Assembly: GCF_026625825.1 (NCBI RefSeq)
Contig: NZ_CP113065.1
Span: 3,781,070-3,845,069, forward strand
DNA from: Pseudoxanthomonas sp. SL93
GTDB taxonomy: Bacteria > Pseudomonadota > Gammaproteobacteria > Xanthomonadales > Xanthomonadaceae
Length of the DNA stretch: 64,000 bases
Reading direction: 5' to 3'
Shown: positions 1-8,740 of the stretch, piece by piece
How positions within the stretch are numbered: position 1 is the first letter of the stretch
Layout of the letters: each line of letters starts with the position of its first letter
Notes under the pieces: generated by a model
Seen by the model: the letters and a program-made list of their open reading frames with translations, nothing else
The model's database searches: none
What the model was told of the DNA's origin: nothing
Program-made: the position numbers and the translations under genes

Positions 1-153
1 CACATCGGGGGCCAGCGTCAGCACCAGCGCGGGAAAATCGCCGCCCCGGACATGCAGCGCAGGGGGCGGCGTCAGGTCTTCGGCCCGGGCGCGCGCCGCG
101 GCTGCCATCAGCAGGCCGGCGGCGGCAGGGGCAAGCAGGCAGCGGCAATCCAT
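1..153 (-). CDS. Secreted protein of unknown function, N-terminal fragment
   Basis: The reading frame starts at an ATG at 153 and runs off the left edge, giving 51 residues. The N-terminus (MDCRCLLAPAAAGLLMAAAA) looks like a Sec signal peptide with a likely cut after A-R-A, so the product is probably periplasmic or secreted. A GGAG ribosome-binding site sits seven bases before the ATG. It lies 54 bp downstream of hemE on the same strand and could be the last gene of the aroK-aroB-WGR-hemE unit. Too little is visible to name a family. Confidence 0.6.
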   Translation of the reverse strand, partial: MDCRCLLAPAAAGLLMAAAARARAEDLTPPPALHVRGGDFPALVLTLAPDV

Positions 154-207
154 TGCATCACTCCAAGGTGGAAAAACGGATCTGCCGCGCTCAGTCGGCG
201 ACAGGCC

Positions 208-1278
208 TCATCTTGCGCTGAATTCGTGCACCGCATCGACCAGCACGCCGACATGATCGGGATTCATGTCGGGCGACATGCCATGGCCCAGGTTGAAGAC
301 ATGGCCATCGCGATTGCCGTCCGCGCCGGCGGCGTAACTGTCCAGCGTGTGCTTGACCTGGGTGCGTATCGCCTCGGGAGAACCGTAGAGGACAGCCGGG
401 TCCAGGTTGCCCTGCAGCGCGACCTTGCCGCCCGTGCGGCGGCGCGCTTCGGACAGTTCCACCAGCCAGTCCACGCCGACGCCTTCGGCGCCGCTGCCCG
501 CCAGGTCTTCCAGGTAGGCGGCGTTGCCCTTGCCGAACAGGATCAGCGGCGTGCGTTCGTCACCCTCGCCGCGCTCCAGCTCGCGCGCGATGCGCTGCAG
601 GTAGGGCAGGGAGAACTCGCGGTACATCGCCGGGCTCAGCACGCCGCCCCAGGTGTCGAACACCTGCAGCGCCTGCGCGCCGGCCGCGCGCTGCGCGGAC
701 AGGTAGGCGATCACGGCATCGGTGTTCAGCGACAGCAGGCGGTGCAGCGTGGCGGGGTCGTTCAGCGCCATCGCCTTGATGCGCGCGAAGTCCTTGCTGC
801 CGCCGCCCTCCACCATGTAGCAGGCCAGCGTCCACGGACTGCCGGAAAAGCCGATCAGCGGCACCTTGCCGTCCAGCTCGCGACGGATCACGCGCACCGC
901 GTCCATCACGTAGCGCAGTTCGGTTTCCATGTCCGGCACGCCCAGCTTGTCGGCGTCGGCGGCGGTGCGCACGGTGCGTTCGAACTTGGGGCCTTCGCCT
1001 TCCACGAAGTACAGGCCCAGCCCCATCGCATCCGGGATGGTCAGGATGTCGGAGAACAGGATGGCCGCGTCCAGGTCGAAGCGGCGCAACGGCTGCAGGG
1101 TGACTTCGCAGGCCACCTCGGGATTCTTCGCCATGCCCAGGAAGCTGCCGGCTTCCTTGCGGGTGGCGCGGTACTCGGGCAGGTAGCGGCCGGCCTGGCG
1201 CATCAGCCACACGGGCGTGCAGTCGACGGGTTGGCGGCGCAGCGCGCGCAGGAGGCGGTCGTTCTTCAGGGCAGTCAT
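208..1278 (-). CDS. hemE: Uroporphyrinogen decarboxylase
   Basis: HemE decarboxylates the four acetate side chains of uroporphyrinogen III to give coproporphyrinogen III, a cytosolic step of haem synthesis. The 356-residue product has the usual family length. It carries the N-terminal signature [15 protein letters not shown], whose arginines bind substrate propionates, and the internal G-F-S-G-S-P-W-T-L motif. The ATG at 1278 follows the WGR gene by 18 bp, so it is probably co-transcribed with aroK, aroB and the WGR gene upstream. Linkage of hemE to aroKB is usual in Xanthomonadaceae. The assignment is secure. Confidence 0.97.
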   Translation of the reverse strand: MTALKNDRLLRALRRQPVDCTPVWLMRQAGRYLPEYRATRKEAGSFLGMAKNPEVACEVTLQPLRRFDLDAAILFSDILTIPDAMGLGLYFVEGEGPKFERTVRTAADADKLGVPDMETELRYVMDAVRVIRRELDGKVPLIGFSGSPWTLACYMVEGGGSKDFARIKAMALNDPATLHRLLSLNTDAVIAYLSAQRAAGAQALQVFDTWGGVLSPAMYREFSLPYLQRIARELERGEGDERTPLILFGKGNAAYLEDLAGSGAEGVGVDWLVELSEARRRTGGKVALQGNLDPAVLYGSPEAIRTQVKHTLDSYAAGADGNRDGHVFNLGHGMSPDMNPDHVGVLVDAVHEFSAR

Positions 1279-1296
1279 GGCAATCCGGGTGAAGGG

Positions 1297-1551
1297 TTAC
1301 TTGGGGGCTTCGGCGCCACGCACGAACGTCACCTGGAAGCCGCGCTTCACGTGGCTGTCGCGGGCCTTTTCGAAAGCGGCGGTGGCTTCGTCCTGCAGCA
1401 GGTACTGCTCGCGCTTCAGCTGCGCGCGCCCGCCGATCTGGCCGGTTTCGCGCAGCAGCTCCCAGCCACCGAACAGGTCGGGCTGCAGGGTCAGCTGGAC
1501 GTAGCGGGGCGCTTCGCCCGCGGTGGGGCGTTGCTGGAGGAGGACGCGCAT
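1297..1551 (-). CDS. Minimal WGR-domain protein
   Basis: This is an 84-residue protein made almost entirely of one WGR domain. The characteristic G-G-W-E-L segment sits near residues 28-32, and the C-terminal F-E-K-A-R-D-S-H-V-K-R-G-F segment resembles the usual end of the fold. WGR domains are known from PARPs and from bacterial MolR-like proteins and are thought to bind nucleic acid. No catalytic part is attached here. It sits 25 bp after aroB and 18 bp before hemE, so it belongs to the operon by position. Its role is unknown. Confidence 0.8.
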   Translation of the reverse strand: MRVLLQQRPTAGEAPRYVQLTLQPDLFGGWELLRETGQIGGRAQLKREQYLLQDEATAAFEKARDSHVKRGFQVTFVRGAEAPK

Positions 1552-1576
1552 GGCGGCATTTTAGCCGGATGGGCTG

Positions 1577-2680
1577 TTAGGCGGACAGCACGGCCAGTAC
1601 GCGCCCCTCGTCCACGTCCGGCACCACCTCGGCCAGGCCGATCCCCCGCCACAGCACCAGCCGCAGGCGGCCGGCCAGGTTCTTCTTGTCCAGGCGCATG
1701 CGGCCCAGCAGCGCCTCCGGGGCCAGCCCGGCGGGGATGCGCGTGGGCAGGCCGTACGCCTGCAGCAGGGTTTCCAGTCGCGCCGTGTCGGCGGCGGGCG
1801 CCATGCCCAGGTCCGCCGACAGCCGTGCGGCCAGCACCATGCCCACCGCCACCGCTTCGCCGTGGTTGAGGTTGTCGTTGCCCAGGCCGCCGTAGCCCTG
1901 CTCGGTCTCGATGGCGTGGCCGAAGGTATGGCCCAGGTTGAGCAGGGCACGCTCGCCTTTTTCCAGCGGGTCGCGCTCGACGATCTCGGCCTTGTGCTCG
2001 CAGCTGGCGGCGATGGCCAGCGCCAGCGTGTCCGCATCACCGGCAAGCAGGGCGCCGCGCTCCTGTTCCAGCCACTGGAAGAAGCGCGCGTCGCGGATGG
2101 CACCGTACTTGATCACTTCCGCCAGCCCCGCGCGCAGCTCCCGCGCCGGCAGCGTCGCCAGCGTCGTGGTGTCGGCGAACACCGCGCGCGGCGGGTGGAA
2201 CGCACCCACCAGGTTCTTGCCCTGCGGGATGTCCACCGCCGTCTTGCCGCCCACCGACGAATCCACCATCGACAACAAGGTGGTCGGCAGCTGCACGCAA
2301 TCCACGCCGCGCATCCAGCACGCAGCGGCAAAGCCGGCCAGGTCGCCGACCACGCCGCCGCCCAGCGCGAACACGCAGGCATCGCGGGTCGCGCCCAGCG
2401 TCGCCAGCGCATCGATCGCGCTGCCGAAGTGCGCCAGCGTCTTGGATTCCTCGCCCGCCGGCAGCACGAACGTGCCGATGGCCAGCTCCGGGCGCGCCGC
2501 ATGCAGGGCTTCGCGCACGGCGGCGGCGTACAGCGGCGCCACCTGCGAATCGCTGACGAGCAGCACGTGGCGGCCGCGCACGTGCCGCGCCAGCGCATCG
2601 CCGTCCGCGATCAGGGCCGGGCCGATGGTGATGGTGTAGGGGTGTCCGCCGCCGACTTCGACGGTGCGTGGCTGGGTCAT
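1577..2680 (-). CDS. aroB: 3-dehydroquinate synthase
   Basis: AroB converts DAHP to 3-dehydroquinate, the second step of the shikimate pathway, using NAD and a divalent metal. The 367-residue product shows the nucleotide-binding [11 protein letters not shown] segment, the [16 protein letters not shown] block and the metal-binding G-H-T-F-G-H-A-I-E motif. I chose the ATG at 2680 because it overlaps the aroK stop as ATGA, a sign of translational coupling, and because upstream extension would read aroK out of frame. Pairing with aroK is the common proteobacterial arrangement. Confidence 0.97.
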   Translation of the reverse strand: MTQPRTVEVGGGHPYTITIGPALIADGDALARHVRGRHVLLVSDSQVAPLYAAAVREALHAARPELAIGTFVLPAGEESKTLAHFGSAIDALATLGATRDACVFALGGGVVGDLAGFAAACWMRGVDCVQLPTTLLSMVDSSVGGKTAVDIPQGKNLVGAFHPPRAVFADTTTLATLPARELRAGLAEVIKYGAIRDARFFQWLEQERGALLAGDADTLALAIAASCEHKAEIVERDPLEKGERALLNLGHTFGHAIETEQGYGGLGNDNLNHGEAVAVGMVLAARLSADLGMAPAADTARLETLLQAYGLPTRIPAGLAPEALLGRMRLDKKNLAGRLRLVLWRGIGLAEVVPDVDEGRVLAVLSA

Positions 2681-3219
2681 GCGTCTTCTTCGATGGGGCG
2701 CCAGCGATGGGCCAGCGACTGGATCAGGCGGGCGGTGGCTTCCGGCGGCGTCAGGCCGTCGGTGTCCAGGGTCAGGTCGGCCACGTCGCGGTAGAGCGGT
2801 TCGCGCAGCACGGCCATTTCGTGCAGCACCTGTTCGCGATCCGGCCGCTGCAGCAGCGGGCGATTGGTGCAACGGCCCAGGCGGCGCAGTTGCGCCTCCA
2901 CGCCGACGCGCAGGTACACCACGTAACCGCGCTGGCGCATGCGGTCGCGGTTGTCCGCATCCAGCACGGACCCGCCGCCGGTCGACAGCAGTTGGCCGGC
3001 GCCGGACAACAGGTCGCCCAGCACGGATTTCTCGCGTTCGCGGAAACCGGCTTCGCCCACGTGCTCGAACAGGGCCGGGATGCTTGCGCCCGCGCGGTCC
3101 ACGATCACCTGGTCCACATCGACGAACACCAGGCCGAAACGCTCGGCCACGCGCTTGCCGATGGAGGTCTTGCCGGCGCCCATCGGGCCGACGAGGATCA
3201 GGTTGGGGGCCGGATTCAT
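2677..3219 (-). CDS. aroK: Shikimate kinase
   Basis: AroK phosphorylates shikimate at the 3-hydroxyl with ATP. The 180-residue protein has a Walker A loop near residues 12-19 (G-A-G-K-T-S), the V-D-V-D-Q segment that replaces the usual D-x-D Mg/shikimate site, the G-F-R-x-x-E shikimate-binding stretch and the S-T-G-G-G-S motif. The start at 3219 ([10 protein letters not shown]) gives the usual family length. No strong ribosome-binding site is visible there. It heads the minus-strand aroK-aroB-WGR-hemE unit and is divergent from the dodecin gene. Confidence 0.96.
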   Translation of the reverse strand: MNPAPNLILVGPMGAGKTSIGKRVAERFGLVFVDVDQVIVDRAGASIPALFEHVGEAGFREREKSVLGDLLSGAGQLLSTGGGSVLDADNRDRMRQRGYVVYLRVGVEAQLRRLGRCTNRPLLQRPDREQVLHEMAVLREPLYRDVADLTLDTDGLTPPEATARLIQSLAHRWRPIEEDA

Positions 3220-3322
3220 GGGAAAGGATGCTAGCACTGCGCCCGCGTGGCGTGGCCTTAACGCTGGCGGGACTACGGTGGTCGTCCGGCGCCCTGCCGG
3301 GACAACCGAAGAGGAAGGCACC

Positions 3323-3526
3323 ATGTCCGTCGCCAAGATCATCGAGGTCAACGCGTCATCCAAGACCAGCATGGAAGACGCCGTGAAAGTGGGCCTGAAG
3401 AAGACCTCCGAGACCGTCAAGAACATCAAGGGCGCCTGGGTCAACGAGATCAAGGTGGTCACCGACGATGGCGGCAACGTCACCGAATGGCGGGTCAACC
3501 TGCGGATCAGCTTCGTGGTGGAGTGA
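3323..3526 (+). CDS. Dodecin, flavin-binding storage protein
   Basis: The 67-residue product matches dodecin in length and sequence. It has the N-terminal beta strand (K-I-I-E-V), a helix with S-M-E-D-A-V, and the N-I-K-G-A-W-V-N-E segment, whose tryptophan (residue 39) stacks on the flavin in known dodecins. The C-terminal T-E-W-R-V-N-L strand is also present. Dodecins form dodecamers that bind riboflavin or FMN and buffer free flavin in the cytosol. A GAGGAAGG ribosome-binding site precedes the ATG. It is divergent from aroK and ends just before a REP doublet. Confidence 0.93.
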   Translation: MSVAKIIEVNASSKTSMEDAVKVGLKKTSETVKNIKGAWVNEIKVVTDDGGNVTEWRVNLRISFVVE

Positions 3527-3548
3527 CGCTTCCCGAGCGCAGCTCCTT

Positions 3549-3674
3549 GTAGGAGCGAGGTGGGTCGCGACCGCACGCCGCCGGGTCACCAGGCTTTCGA
3601 AACCCGGATTGGTACTGCTATACGACACACTTAGGTGTGTCCGTTCCGCGGTCGCGACTGACGTCGCTCCTACA
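3549..3674. repeat. GTAG-type REP doublet
   Basis: Two inverted copies face each other: GTAGGAGCGAGGTGGGTCGC from 3549, and the reverse-orientation copy ending GTCGCTCCTAC at 3673. Each arm begins with the GTAG tetranucleotide and contains an imperfect palindrome, as in REP sequences. A small perfect hairpin (GACACAC-TTAG-GTGTGTC, 3624-3641) lies between the arms. The element sits between the 3' ends of dodecin and the convergent kinase gene, and its right arm supplies the kinase stop codon. Confidence 0.85.
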
Positions 3675-4482
3675 GAAGGGGGGTGCGGGCCTCGTCCAGC
3701 ACAATGGTCCGCTCGGCAACGGCCGGCAGCGTCGCCAGCAGGTGCCGGCTGGTGCGCTCGTAATGCTGGATGAAGCGGTCCAGCTGCGCGCGATCCATGC
3801 CGGTGCGCGACGGATCGCGCGCAACCAGCGCCTGCTCCTGTTGCCAGCGCCAGGTCCGCACGATGTCGAAGCCCGGTGGCTGCAGGAACCACAACGCATC
3901 GATGCGTGACCACAAGGCCGGATAGTCGCGGCGCAGCGCCTCGTTGCAATGCCGGCGCCAGGTGCTGTCGGGGTCCTCGTCGCGCTCCAGCGCATTGAGC
4001 GGTGCCGACAGCGCGCTGTCGTCTTCCGGCGCGGCTTTCAGGCACCAGCCTTCGAACAGCACCAGGTCCACGCGAGGCCCGGGGTTGAGCCATCCGGTCT
4101 CCGGCAGGCGGTCGTCGGCCAGCTTGTCGAACCGGGGCAATGCAACGTCTTCCCCGGCACGCAGCGCATCCAGCACGCGGCAGCCGAGCGCCACGTCATG
4201 CGTGCCCGGCGGCCCGCGCGTGGCCAGCAGGGGGTGGACCGTCCCGGCCAGGTGGTGCCGTTGCGCGCGGGTCAGGTACAGGTCATCCAGCGACAGTACC
4301 GCGACGCGCAGGCCTTCTGTTTCGGCGCGCGCCGCCACCTGCGCCGCCAGCGTCGATTTGCCACTGCCCTGCAGGCCGGCGATGGCGAACACGGGCGTGC
4401 GCACCGGCAGTGCGCGCGCCGCCGCCAGCGCTTCGCTGACGAGAACGTCGGGAAAGCCGTCGGGGTGCGTTGCCTGCCTCAT
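3670..4482 (-). CDS. P-loop kinase, glycerate kinase-like
   Basis: This 270-residue protein has a Walker A motif (G-L-Q-G-S-G-K-S-T) about 35 residues in, followed by [14 protein letters not shown] and F-E-G-W-C. That pattern is seen in the D-glycerate 3-kinase/YggC-like branch of the phosphoribulokinase/uridine kinase family. The substrate cannot be fixed from sequence. An alternative ATG lies six codons upstream. The gene is divergent from pdxH with about 50 bp between starts. Its TAG stop lies inside the REP sequence, so the last residues of the protein are set by the repeat boundary. Confidence 0.82.
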   Translation of the reverse strand: MRQATHPDGFPDVLVSEALAAARALPVRTPVFAIAGLQGSGKSTLAAQVAARAETEGLRVAVLSLDDLYLTRAQRHHLAGTVHPLLATRGPPGTHDVALGCRVLDALRAGEDVALPRFDKLADDRLPETGWLNPGPRVDLVLFEGWCLKAAPEDDSALSAPLNALERDEDPDSTWRRHCNEALRRDYPALWSRIDALWFLQPPGFDIVRTWRWQQEQALVARDPSRTGMDRAQLDRFIQHYERTSRHLLATLPAVAERTIVLDEARTPLL

Positions 4483-4533
4483 CGCGCGACAATAGCGCAT
4501 GCCCGCCGGACGGCGGCCCCTGCCGAGTGCCCC

Positions 4534-5136
4534 ATGACCGACCTGTACGCTGAAGCCCTGTCCACCTTCGCCACGCTGTTCGAAGAAGCAAAGGCGGCCG
4601 GCACCGAAGCAGAACCCAATGCGATGACGCTGGCCACGGCCACCGCGGATGGACGCCCCTCCGCGCGCACGGTGCTGCTGAAGGCGTTCGATGCCGAAGG
4701 CTTCGTGTTCTACACCCACACGCACAGCCAGAAGGGCCGGGAACTCGAGGAGAATCCGCGTGCCGCGCTGCTGTTCCTGTGGCGCACCCTGCGCGATGCC
4801 GGCATCCAGGTGCGGGTGGAAGGCGCGGTGCAGCCCGTCAGCGGGGCCGAGGCCGACGCCTACTTCGCCTCGCGTCCGCGCCAGAGCCAGCTGGGTGCCT
4901 GGGCGTCCATCCAGTCCGAGACACTCGCTTCCCGCGAGGCCTTCGAGACGCGCATGGCCGAGGTCGAAGCCGAGTTCGCCGGAAGGGACGTGCCACGCCC
5001 GGCCGGCTGGAGCGGTTACCGGGTGCGGCCGGAGGCGATCGAGTTCTGGTACGGCGCGCAGTTCCGCCTGCACGAGCGCTGGCGCTACGAAGGCGATGCC
5101 GCCGGCACGTGGAGCAAGCGGATGCTGTTCCCTTGA
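4534..5136 (+). CDS. pdxH: Pyridoxamine/pyridoxine 5'-phosphate oxidase
   Basis: PdxH oxidises PNP or PMP to pyridoxal 5'-phosphate using FMN. The 200-residue product has A-M-T-L-A-T-A-T near the start, the FMN-binding R-T-V-L-L-K segment, Y-T-H-T-H-S-Q-K-G, the [13 protein letters not shown] signature, and the C-terminal E-F-W-Y-G...R-L-H-E-R-W. It is slightly shorter at the N-terminus than the E. coli enzyme, which is common. The stop overlaps the TTG start of the acetyltransferase that follows, suggesting a two-gene unit. Confidence 0.96.
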   Translation: MTDLYAEALSTFATLFEEAKAAGTEAEPNAMTLATATADGRPSARTVLLKAFDAEGFVFYTHTHSQKGRELEENPRAALLFLWRTLRDAGIQVRVEGAVQPVSGAEADAYFASRPRQSQLGAWASIQSETLASREAFETRMAEVEAEFAGRDVPRPAGWSGYRVRPEAIEFWYGAQFRLHERWRYEGDAAGTWSKRMLFP

Positions 5137-5585
5137 GCGATATCCGTATCGCCAGCGCCACGTCGCACGACGTGATGGCCTGGGCCGACCTGCGCCAGGC
5201 GCTGTGGCCGGATGCCGACCTCGCCGGGTTGCGCGAGGAAGCGCGCGCGTGGAATCGCGCCTCGGCCGTCGCGCTGCTGGCGTTCGATGCCAACGGCGGC
5301 GCGATCGGCCTTGCCGAGGCCAGCCTGCGCCATGATTACGTCAACGGCACCGACAGCTCGCCGGTAGGCTTCCTGGAAGGCTGGTATGTCGATCCAGCGT
5401 GGCGTGGCCGTGGCATCGGGCGCGCGCTGGTCGCCGCGGTCGAAGCCTGGACGCGGGCGCAGGGCTGCACCGAACTGGCATCCGATGCCTTGCTCGACAA
5501 CACCGGAAGCCATGCCGCGCATGCGGCCTGCGGCTTCGAGGAGACCGAGCGCGTGGTCTACTTCCGCAAGCGGCTGGATGACTGA
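5133..5585 (+). CDS. GNAT acetyltransferase resembling chromosomal AAC(6')
   Basis: The 150-residue protein has the GNAT acetyl-CoA loop [10 protein letters not shown] and a long stretch typical of the chromosomal AAC(6')-Iz-type aminoglycoside acetyltransferases of Stenotrophomonas: [34 protein letters not shown]. Such enzymes acetylate the 6'-amino group of aminoglycosides. The start is a TTG at 5133 that overlaps the pdxH stop (TTGA); no in-frame ATG precedes the conserved region. Family membership is clear, and resistance activity is inferred from similarity only. Confidence 0.88.
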   Translation: MSDIRIASATSHDVMAWADLRQALWPDADLAGLREEARAWNRASAVALLAFDANGGAIGLAEASLRHDYVNGTDSSPVGFLEGWYVDPAWRGRGIGRALVAAVEAWTRAQGCTELASDALLDNTGSHAAHAACGFEETERVVYFRKRLDD

Positions 5586-5588
5586 ACC

Positions 5589-6383
5589 ATGGGGCCGCAA
5601 CGCATCGTCTGCCTCACCGAGGAACCCACCGAGACGCTGTACGCGCTGGGCGAACAGCACCGCATCGTCGGCATCAGCGGTTTCACCGTGCGCCCGCCGC
5701 AGGCGCGCAAGGAAAAGCCGAAGGTCAGCGCGTTCACCAGCGCGAAGATCGACGAGATCCTGAAGCTCAAGCCGGACCTGGCCATCGGCTTTTCCGACAT
5801 CCAGGCCGACATCGCGGCCGAACTGGTGCGTCAGGGCATCGAGGTCTGGATCAGCAACCACCGCAGCGTGGACGGCATCGTCGACTACGTGCGCCGGCTG
5901 GGCGCGCTGGTCGGCGCCGCATCGCGCGCCAACGACTACGCCGACGCACTGCAGCGCGGACTGGACGAGGTCCGTGCGCAGGCGGCGCGGCTGCCGCGCC
6001 GGCCGACGGTCTACTTCGAGGAATGGGACGAGCCGCAGATCACCGGCATCCGCTGGGTGTCGGAGCTGGTCGGCATCGCCGGCGGCGACGATGTGTTCCC
6101 CGAACTGGCGCAGGAATCGCTGGCGAAGCACCGCATCCTGGCCGATGGCGGCGACGTGGTGCGGCGTGCGCCGGACATCATCCTGGGCTCGTGGTGCGGC
6201 AAGAAATTCCGCCCCGACAAGGTCGCGGCGCGTCCGGGCTGGGATGCGATCCCCGCCGTGCGCGACGGCGAACTGCACGAGATCAAGTCGCCGCTGATCC
6301 TGCAGCCGGGGCCGGCCGCGCTGACGGAGGGCTTGCGCGCGATCGCGGCCATCGTGCAGGCGTGGGCGGTGAGGCGCGGCTGA
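5589..6383 (+). CDS. BtuF-like cobalamin/metal-chelate binding protein without signal peptide
   Basis: This 264-residue protein has the fold pattern of class III periplasmic binding proteins: an N-terminal I-V-C-L-T-E-E-P-T-E-T-L start, the K-P-D-L-A-I-G-F-S strand and the P-T-V-Y-F-E-E-W hinge region. BtuF homologues bind cobalamin or iron chelates. Here the protein begins directly at the first strand (M-G-P-Q-R-I-V-C-L-T) with no signal peptide or lipobox, so it is predicted to be cytosolic. No permease or ATPase lies nearby. It starts three bases after the acetyltransferase stop, so it is probably co-transcribed. Confidence 0.8.
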   Translation: MGPQRIVCLTEEPTETLYALGEQHRIVGISGFTVRPPQARKEKPKVSAFTSAKIDEILKLKPDLAIGFSDIQADIAAELVRQGIEVWISNHRSVDGIVDYVRRLGALVGAASRANDYADALQRGLDEVRAQAARLPRRPTVYFEEWDEPQITGIRWVSELVGIAGGDDVFPELAQESLAKHRILADGGDVVRRAPDIILGSWCGKKFRPDKVAARPGWDAIPAVRDGELHEIKSPLILQPGPAALTEGLRAIAAIVQAWAVRRG

Positions 6384-6397
6384 GCGCTGGATACGCT

Positions 6398-6533
6398 GTA
6401 GGAGCGACGTAAGTCGCGACCGTGAAACGGGCTCCACGTCATCGCTCGAAGGGCGCGGCTCGGCACCATCACCGGATTCGCCACCGGTCAGCTTGATCGG
6501 GACGCATGCGGTCGCGACTTACGTCGCTCCTAC
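6398..6533. repeat. GTAG-type REP doublet
   Basis: A second inverted pair. The left arm reads GTAGGAGCGACGTAAGTCGC from 6398, and the right arm is its reverse complement, ending at 6533 (GTCGCTCCTAC). The core forms a GCGAC-GTAA-GTCGC hairpin. The two arms match each other almost perfectly over 25 bp. The element separates the 3' ends of the BtuF-like gene and the convergent DUF4426 gene. Confidence 0.88.
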
Positions 6534-6550
6534 ACCGGTTCCCGGACGCC

Positions 6551-7018
6551 TCAGAAGTTCCGCTGGAACTTCACCGTCTCGGTGCGCCCGCCGGAGGTCA
6601 CGACCACCTCGAAGCGATAGGTGTTGCGCGGCGAGATGCGCGCGGTGCCGATATGGTCGGTGTAGTCGCCGGTATCGACGCTGCGCAGGCCGATGGCCTG
6701 CCGCGTGCCGGACAGGTCCAGCGCGCTGGCTTTCAGCGTGCCGTCGGCATCGCGTTCTTCCCCGTTCTCCACCTGGCGCAGCGCCACCAGCACCAGCGCG
6801 GTGCCGGCATCGCGTTCCACCCCGTACTGCCGGGCGACCTCGGCGCTCAGCGACAGCGTGGGGATCGCGTTGTAGCGCACGCGCAGCGTGCCGAAGTCGC
6901 TTTCCGCCGGCGTGGGCGGCACGAACTCCGCCGCCCGTGGCGCTTCGTTGCCGGAGCACGCGGCCAGCAGCAACGGCAACAGCAGGGGCAGGAAGGGACG
7001 AAGCAGGCGGTTCTTCAC
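6551..7018 (-). CDS. DUF4426 lipoprotein
   Basis: I place the start at a GTG at 7018, which gives a 155-residue protein with a clean lipoprotein signal: charged K-N-R-L-L-R, a leucine-rich core and the lipobox L-L-A-A-C at residues 17-21. The mature part matches the DUF4426 pattern found in Pseudomonas and Xanthomonadaceae next to proC. Longer ATG starts exist upstream (7072) but would put the hydrophobic segment internally. No clear ribosome-binding site is visible. It is probably anchored in an outer or inner membrane leaflet; function unknown. Confidence 0.75.
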   Translation of the reverse strand: MKNRLLRPFLPLLLPLLLAACSGNEAPRAAEFVPPTPAESDFGTLRVRYNAIPTLSLSAEVARQYGVERDAGTALVLVALRQVENGEERDADGTLKASALDLSGTRQAIGLRSVDTGDYTDHIGTARISPRNTYRFEVVVTSGGRTETVKFQRNF

Positions 7019-7082
7019 GGCAGCACCAGCGGCAAGGGCGACTGCATCACGATACGCGGAAGCAACCGGCATGGATGCGCGT

Positions 7083-7922
7083 TCAATCGTTGGCGGCCGA
7101 CAGTTCGCCGCCACGCACCGTGGCGGCATGGATCGCGCGGGCAACCAGGGCTTCTAAGCCACCGGCCTGGAACGTCTCGATCGCCGCCTGCGTGGTGCCG
7201 TTGGGCGAGGTGACGCGGCGACGCAGTTCGTCCGGCGCTTCGCCGGCCTCGGTCAGCATGCGGGCCGCACCCAGCAGCGTCTGGCGTACCAGCGTGGCGG
7301 CGGCGTCGGCGGACAGGCCCTCCTCGCGCGCGGCGCGTTCCATCGCTTCGGCCAGCAGGAAGACGTAGGCCGGGCCACTGCCCGACACGCCGGTCACCGC
7401 GTCCATCCGCGCTTCGTCCTCGATCCACACGGTGGGGCCGGCACTGGCCAGCACGCTGTCGGCGCGCGTGCGCCCGTCGGCATCCACTTCGCGGCTGGCG
7501 CACAGGCCGGTGACGCCGGCGCCCAGCAGGGCCGGGGTGTTGGGCATGCTGCGCACCACCGCCAGGCCACCGCCCAGCCAGCGCTGCATCTGCGCCTGGG
7601 TGATGCCCGCGGCGATCGAGATCACCAGCGGACGCTGTGCCTGCGCCATCGCGGACAGGGATTCGCATACCTGGCGCATCACCTGCGGCTTGACCGCGAA
7701 CAGCCAGGTCTCCGCGCCATGGGTGGCCTCACGCGGTTCGGCGAAGACCTGTACGCCGAACTCCGCCGCCAGCGCGGCGCGCACGGCTTCCACCGGCTCG
7801 GCCACGCGGATGCGCGACGGCTCGGCGCCGCGCTTGATCAGGCCGCCGATGAGGCTGCGGGCCATGTTGCCGCCGCCGATGAAGGCGATCGGATGGGCGA
7901 GCGTGCTGCGCGTGGACGTCAT
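7083..7922 (-). CDS. proC: Pyrroline-5-carboxylate reductase
   Basis: ProC reduces 1-pyrroline-5-carboxylate to proline with NAD(P)H, the last step of proline synthesis. The 279-residue product opens with the dinucleotide-binding F-I-G-G-G-N-M-A and carries the family signature near the C-terminal third (G-V-S-G-S-G-P-A-Y-V-F-L). It follows yggS by 33 bp on the same strand. The yggS-proC pair beside pilT is the same arrangement as in Pseudomonas and Xanthomonas. Confidence 0.96.
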   Translation of the reverse strand: MTSTRSTLAHPIAFIGGGNMARSLIGGLIKRGAEPSRIRVAEPVEAVRAALAAEFGVQVFAEPREATHGAETWLFAVKPQVMRQVCESLSAMAQAQRPLVISIAAGITQAQMQRWLGGGLAVVRSMPNTPALLGAGVTGLCASREVDADGRTRADSVLASAGPTVWIEDEARMDAVTGVSGSGPAYVFLLAEAMERAAREEGLSADAAATLVRQTLLGAARMLTEAGEAPDELRRRVTSPNGTTQAAIETFQAGGLEALVARAIHAATVRGGELSAAND

Positions 7923-7955
7923 GGTGGAAAGCCTGGTTCGTGGGTGGGTTGCGCC

Positions 7956-8645
7956 TCAGCCGGCGGCCGGTGGTGCCGGGCGCGCACCGAACAGCGCCGT
8001 GCCGATGCGCACCAGGGTGGCGCCGTGCGCGATGGCCTGCGCGTAGTCGTCGCTCATGCCCATCGACAGCGTGTCGACCTGCGGGTATCTCGCGGCCAGC
8101 GCATCGTACAGCGCCTTCATGCGGCTGAATGCGGCGGCGCGCAACGCGATGTCCGGGTGGGGCGCGGGAATGGCCATCAGCCCGCGCAGGCACAGGCGCG
8201 GTTCGGCGGCGATGGCGTCGGCCAGCGCCGGCACGTCATCGGGTGCACAGCCATGCTTGCTGGCTTCGTCGTCGATGTTCACCTGAATCAGCACGTTGAG
8301 CGGCGGCTGCGTCGCGGCCCGATACCGTGACAGCGCGCCCACTAATTTGTGACGGTCTACCGTTTGCACCCAGTCGAACACGCGTGCCGCCACGTCCGCC
8401 TTGTTGGATTGAAGATGGCCGATCAGGTGCCATTCCAGCGACAACGCGCCCAGTTCGGCGATCTTGGCCTGCGCTTCCTGCACGTAGTTCTCGCCGAAGG
8501 CGCGCTGTCCGGCCGCGGCCAGTTCGGCGATGGCCGCGACCGGCTGCAGCTTGGACACGGCCAGCAGGGCGGGCGCTGGCCGATGCGCCGCATCCGCTGC
8601 GTTTTCAAGACGTTGCAGGGTCTCGCTGAGGGCGTCGGCGAGCAT
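7956..8645 (-). CDS. yggS: YggS/PROSC-family PLP homeostasis protein
   Basis: The 229-residue protein is a single-domain alanine-racemase-like barrel. The PLP lysine is in L-A-V-S-K (near residue 32), with F-G-E-N-Y-V-Q-E and W-H-L-I-G-H-L-Q-S-N-K as expected. Near the end, L-S-M-G-M-S-D-D-Y forms the phosphate-binding loop. Family members bind PLP without catalysing a known reaction and keep B6 vitamers balanced. It lies upstream of proC in one unit and is divergent from pilT. Confidence 0.94.
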   Translation of the reverse strand: MLADALSETLQRLENAADAAHRPAPALLAVSKLQPVAAIAELAAAGQRAFGENYVQEAQAKIAELGALSLEWHLIGHLQSNKADVAARVFDWVQTVDRHKLVGALSRYRAATQPPLNVLIQVNIDDEASKHGCAPDDVPALADAIAAEPRLCLRGLMAIPAPHPDIALRAAAFSRMKALYDALAARYPQVDTLSMGMSDDYAQAIAHGATLVRIGTALFGARPAPPAAG

Positions 8646-8658
8646 GTGGGTCCCACCA

Positions 8659-8686
8659 TTGGCGAAAGCGGCAAGATCGCTATACT
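8659..8686 (+). promoter_or_regulatory. Likely sigma-70 promoter of pilT
   Basis: TTGGCG (8659-8664) and TATACT (8681-8686) are separated by 16 bp and lie about 55 bp before the pilT ATG, in the divergent yggS/pilT gap. A GGGGAAG ribosome-binding site follows at 8727. The assignment rests on consensus similarity only. Confidence 0.5.
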
Positions 8687-8740
8687 GCCCTCCGGGGAAT
8701 CAACGTTCCAGTTTTGCAGCCACTTTGGGGAAGCCGCGTC

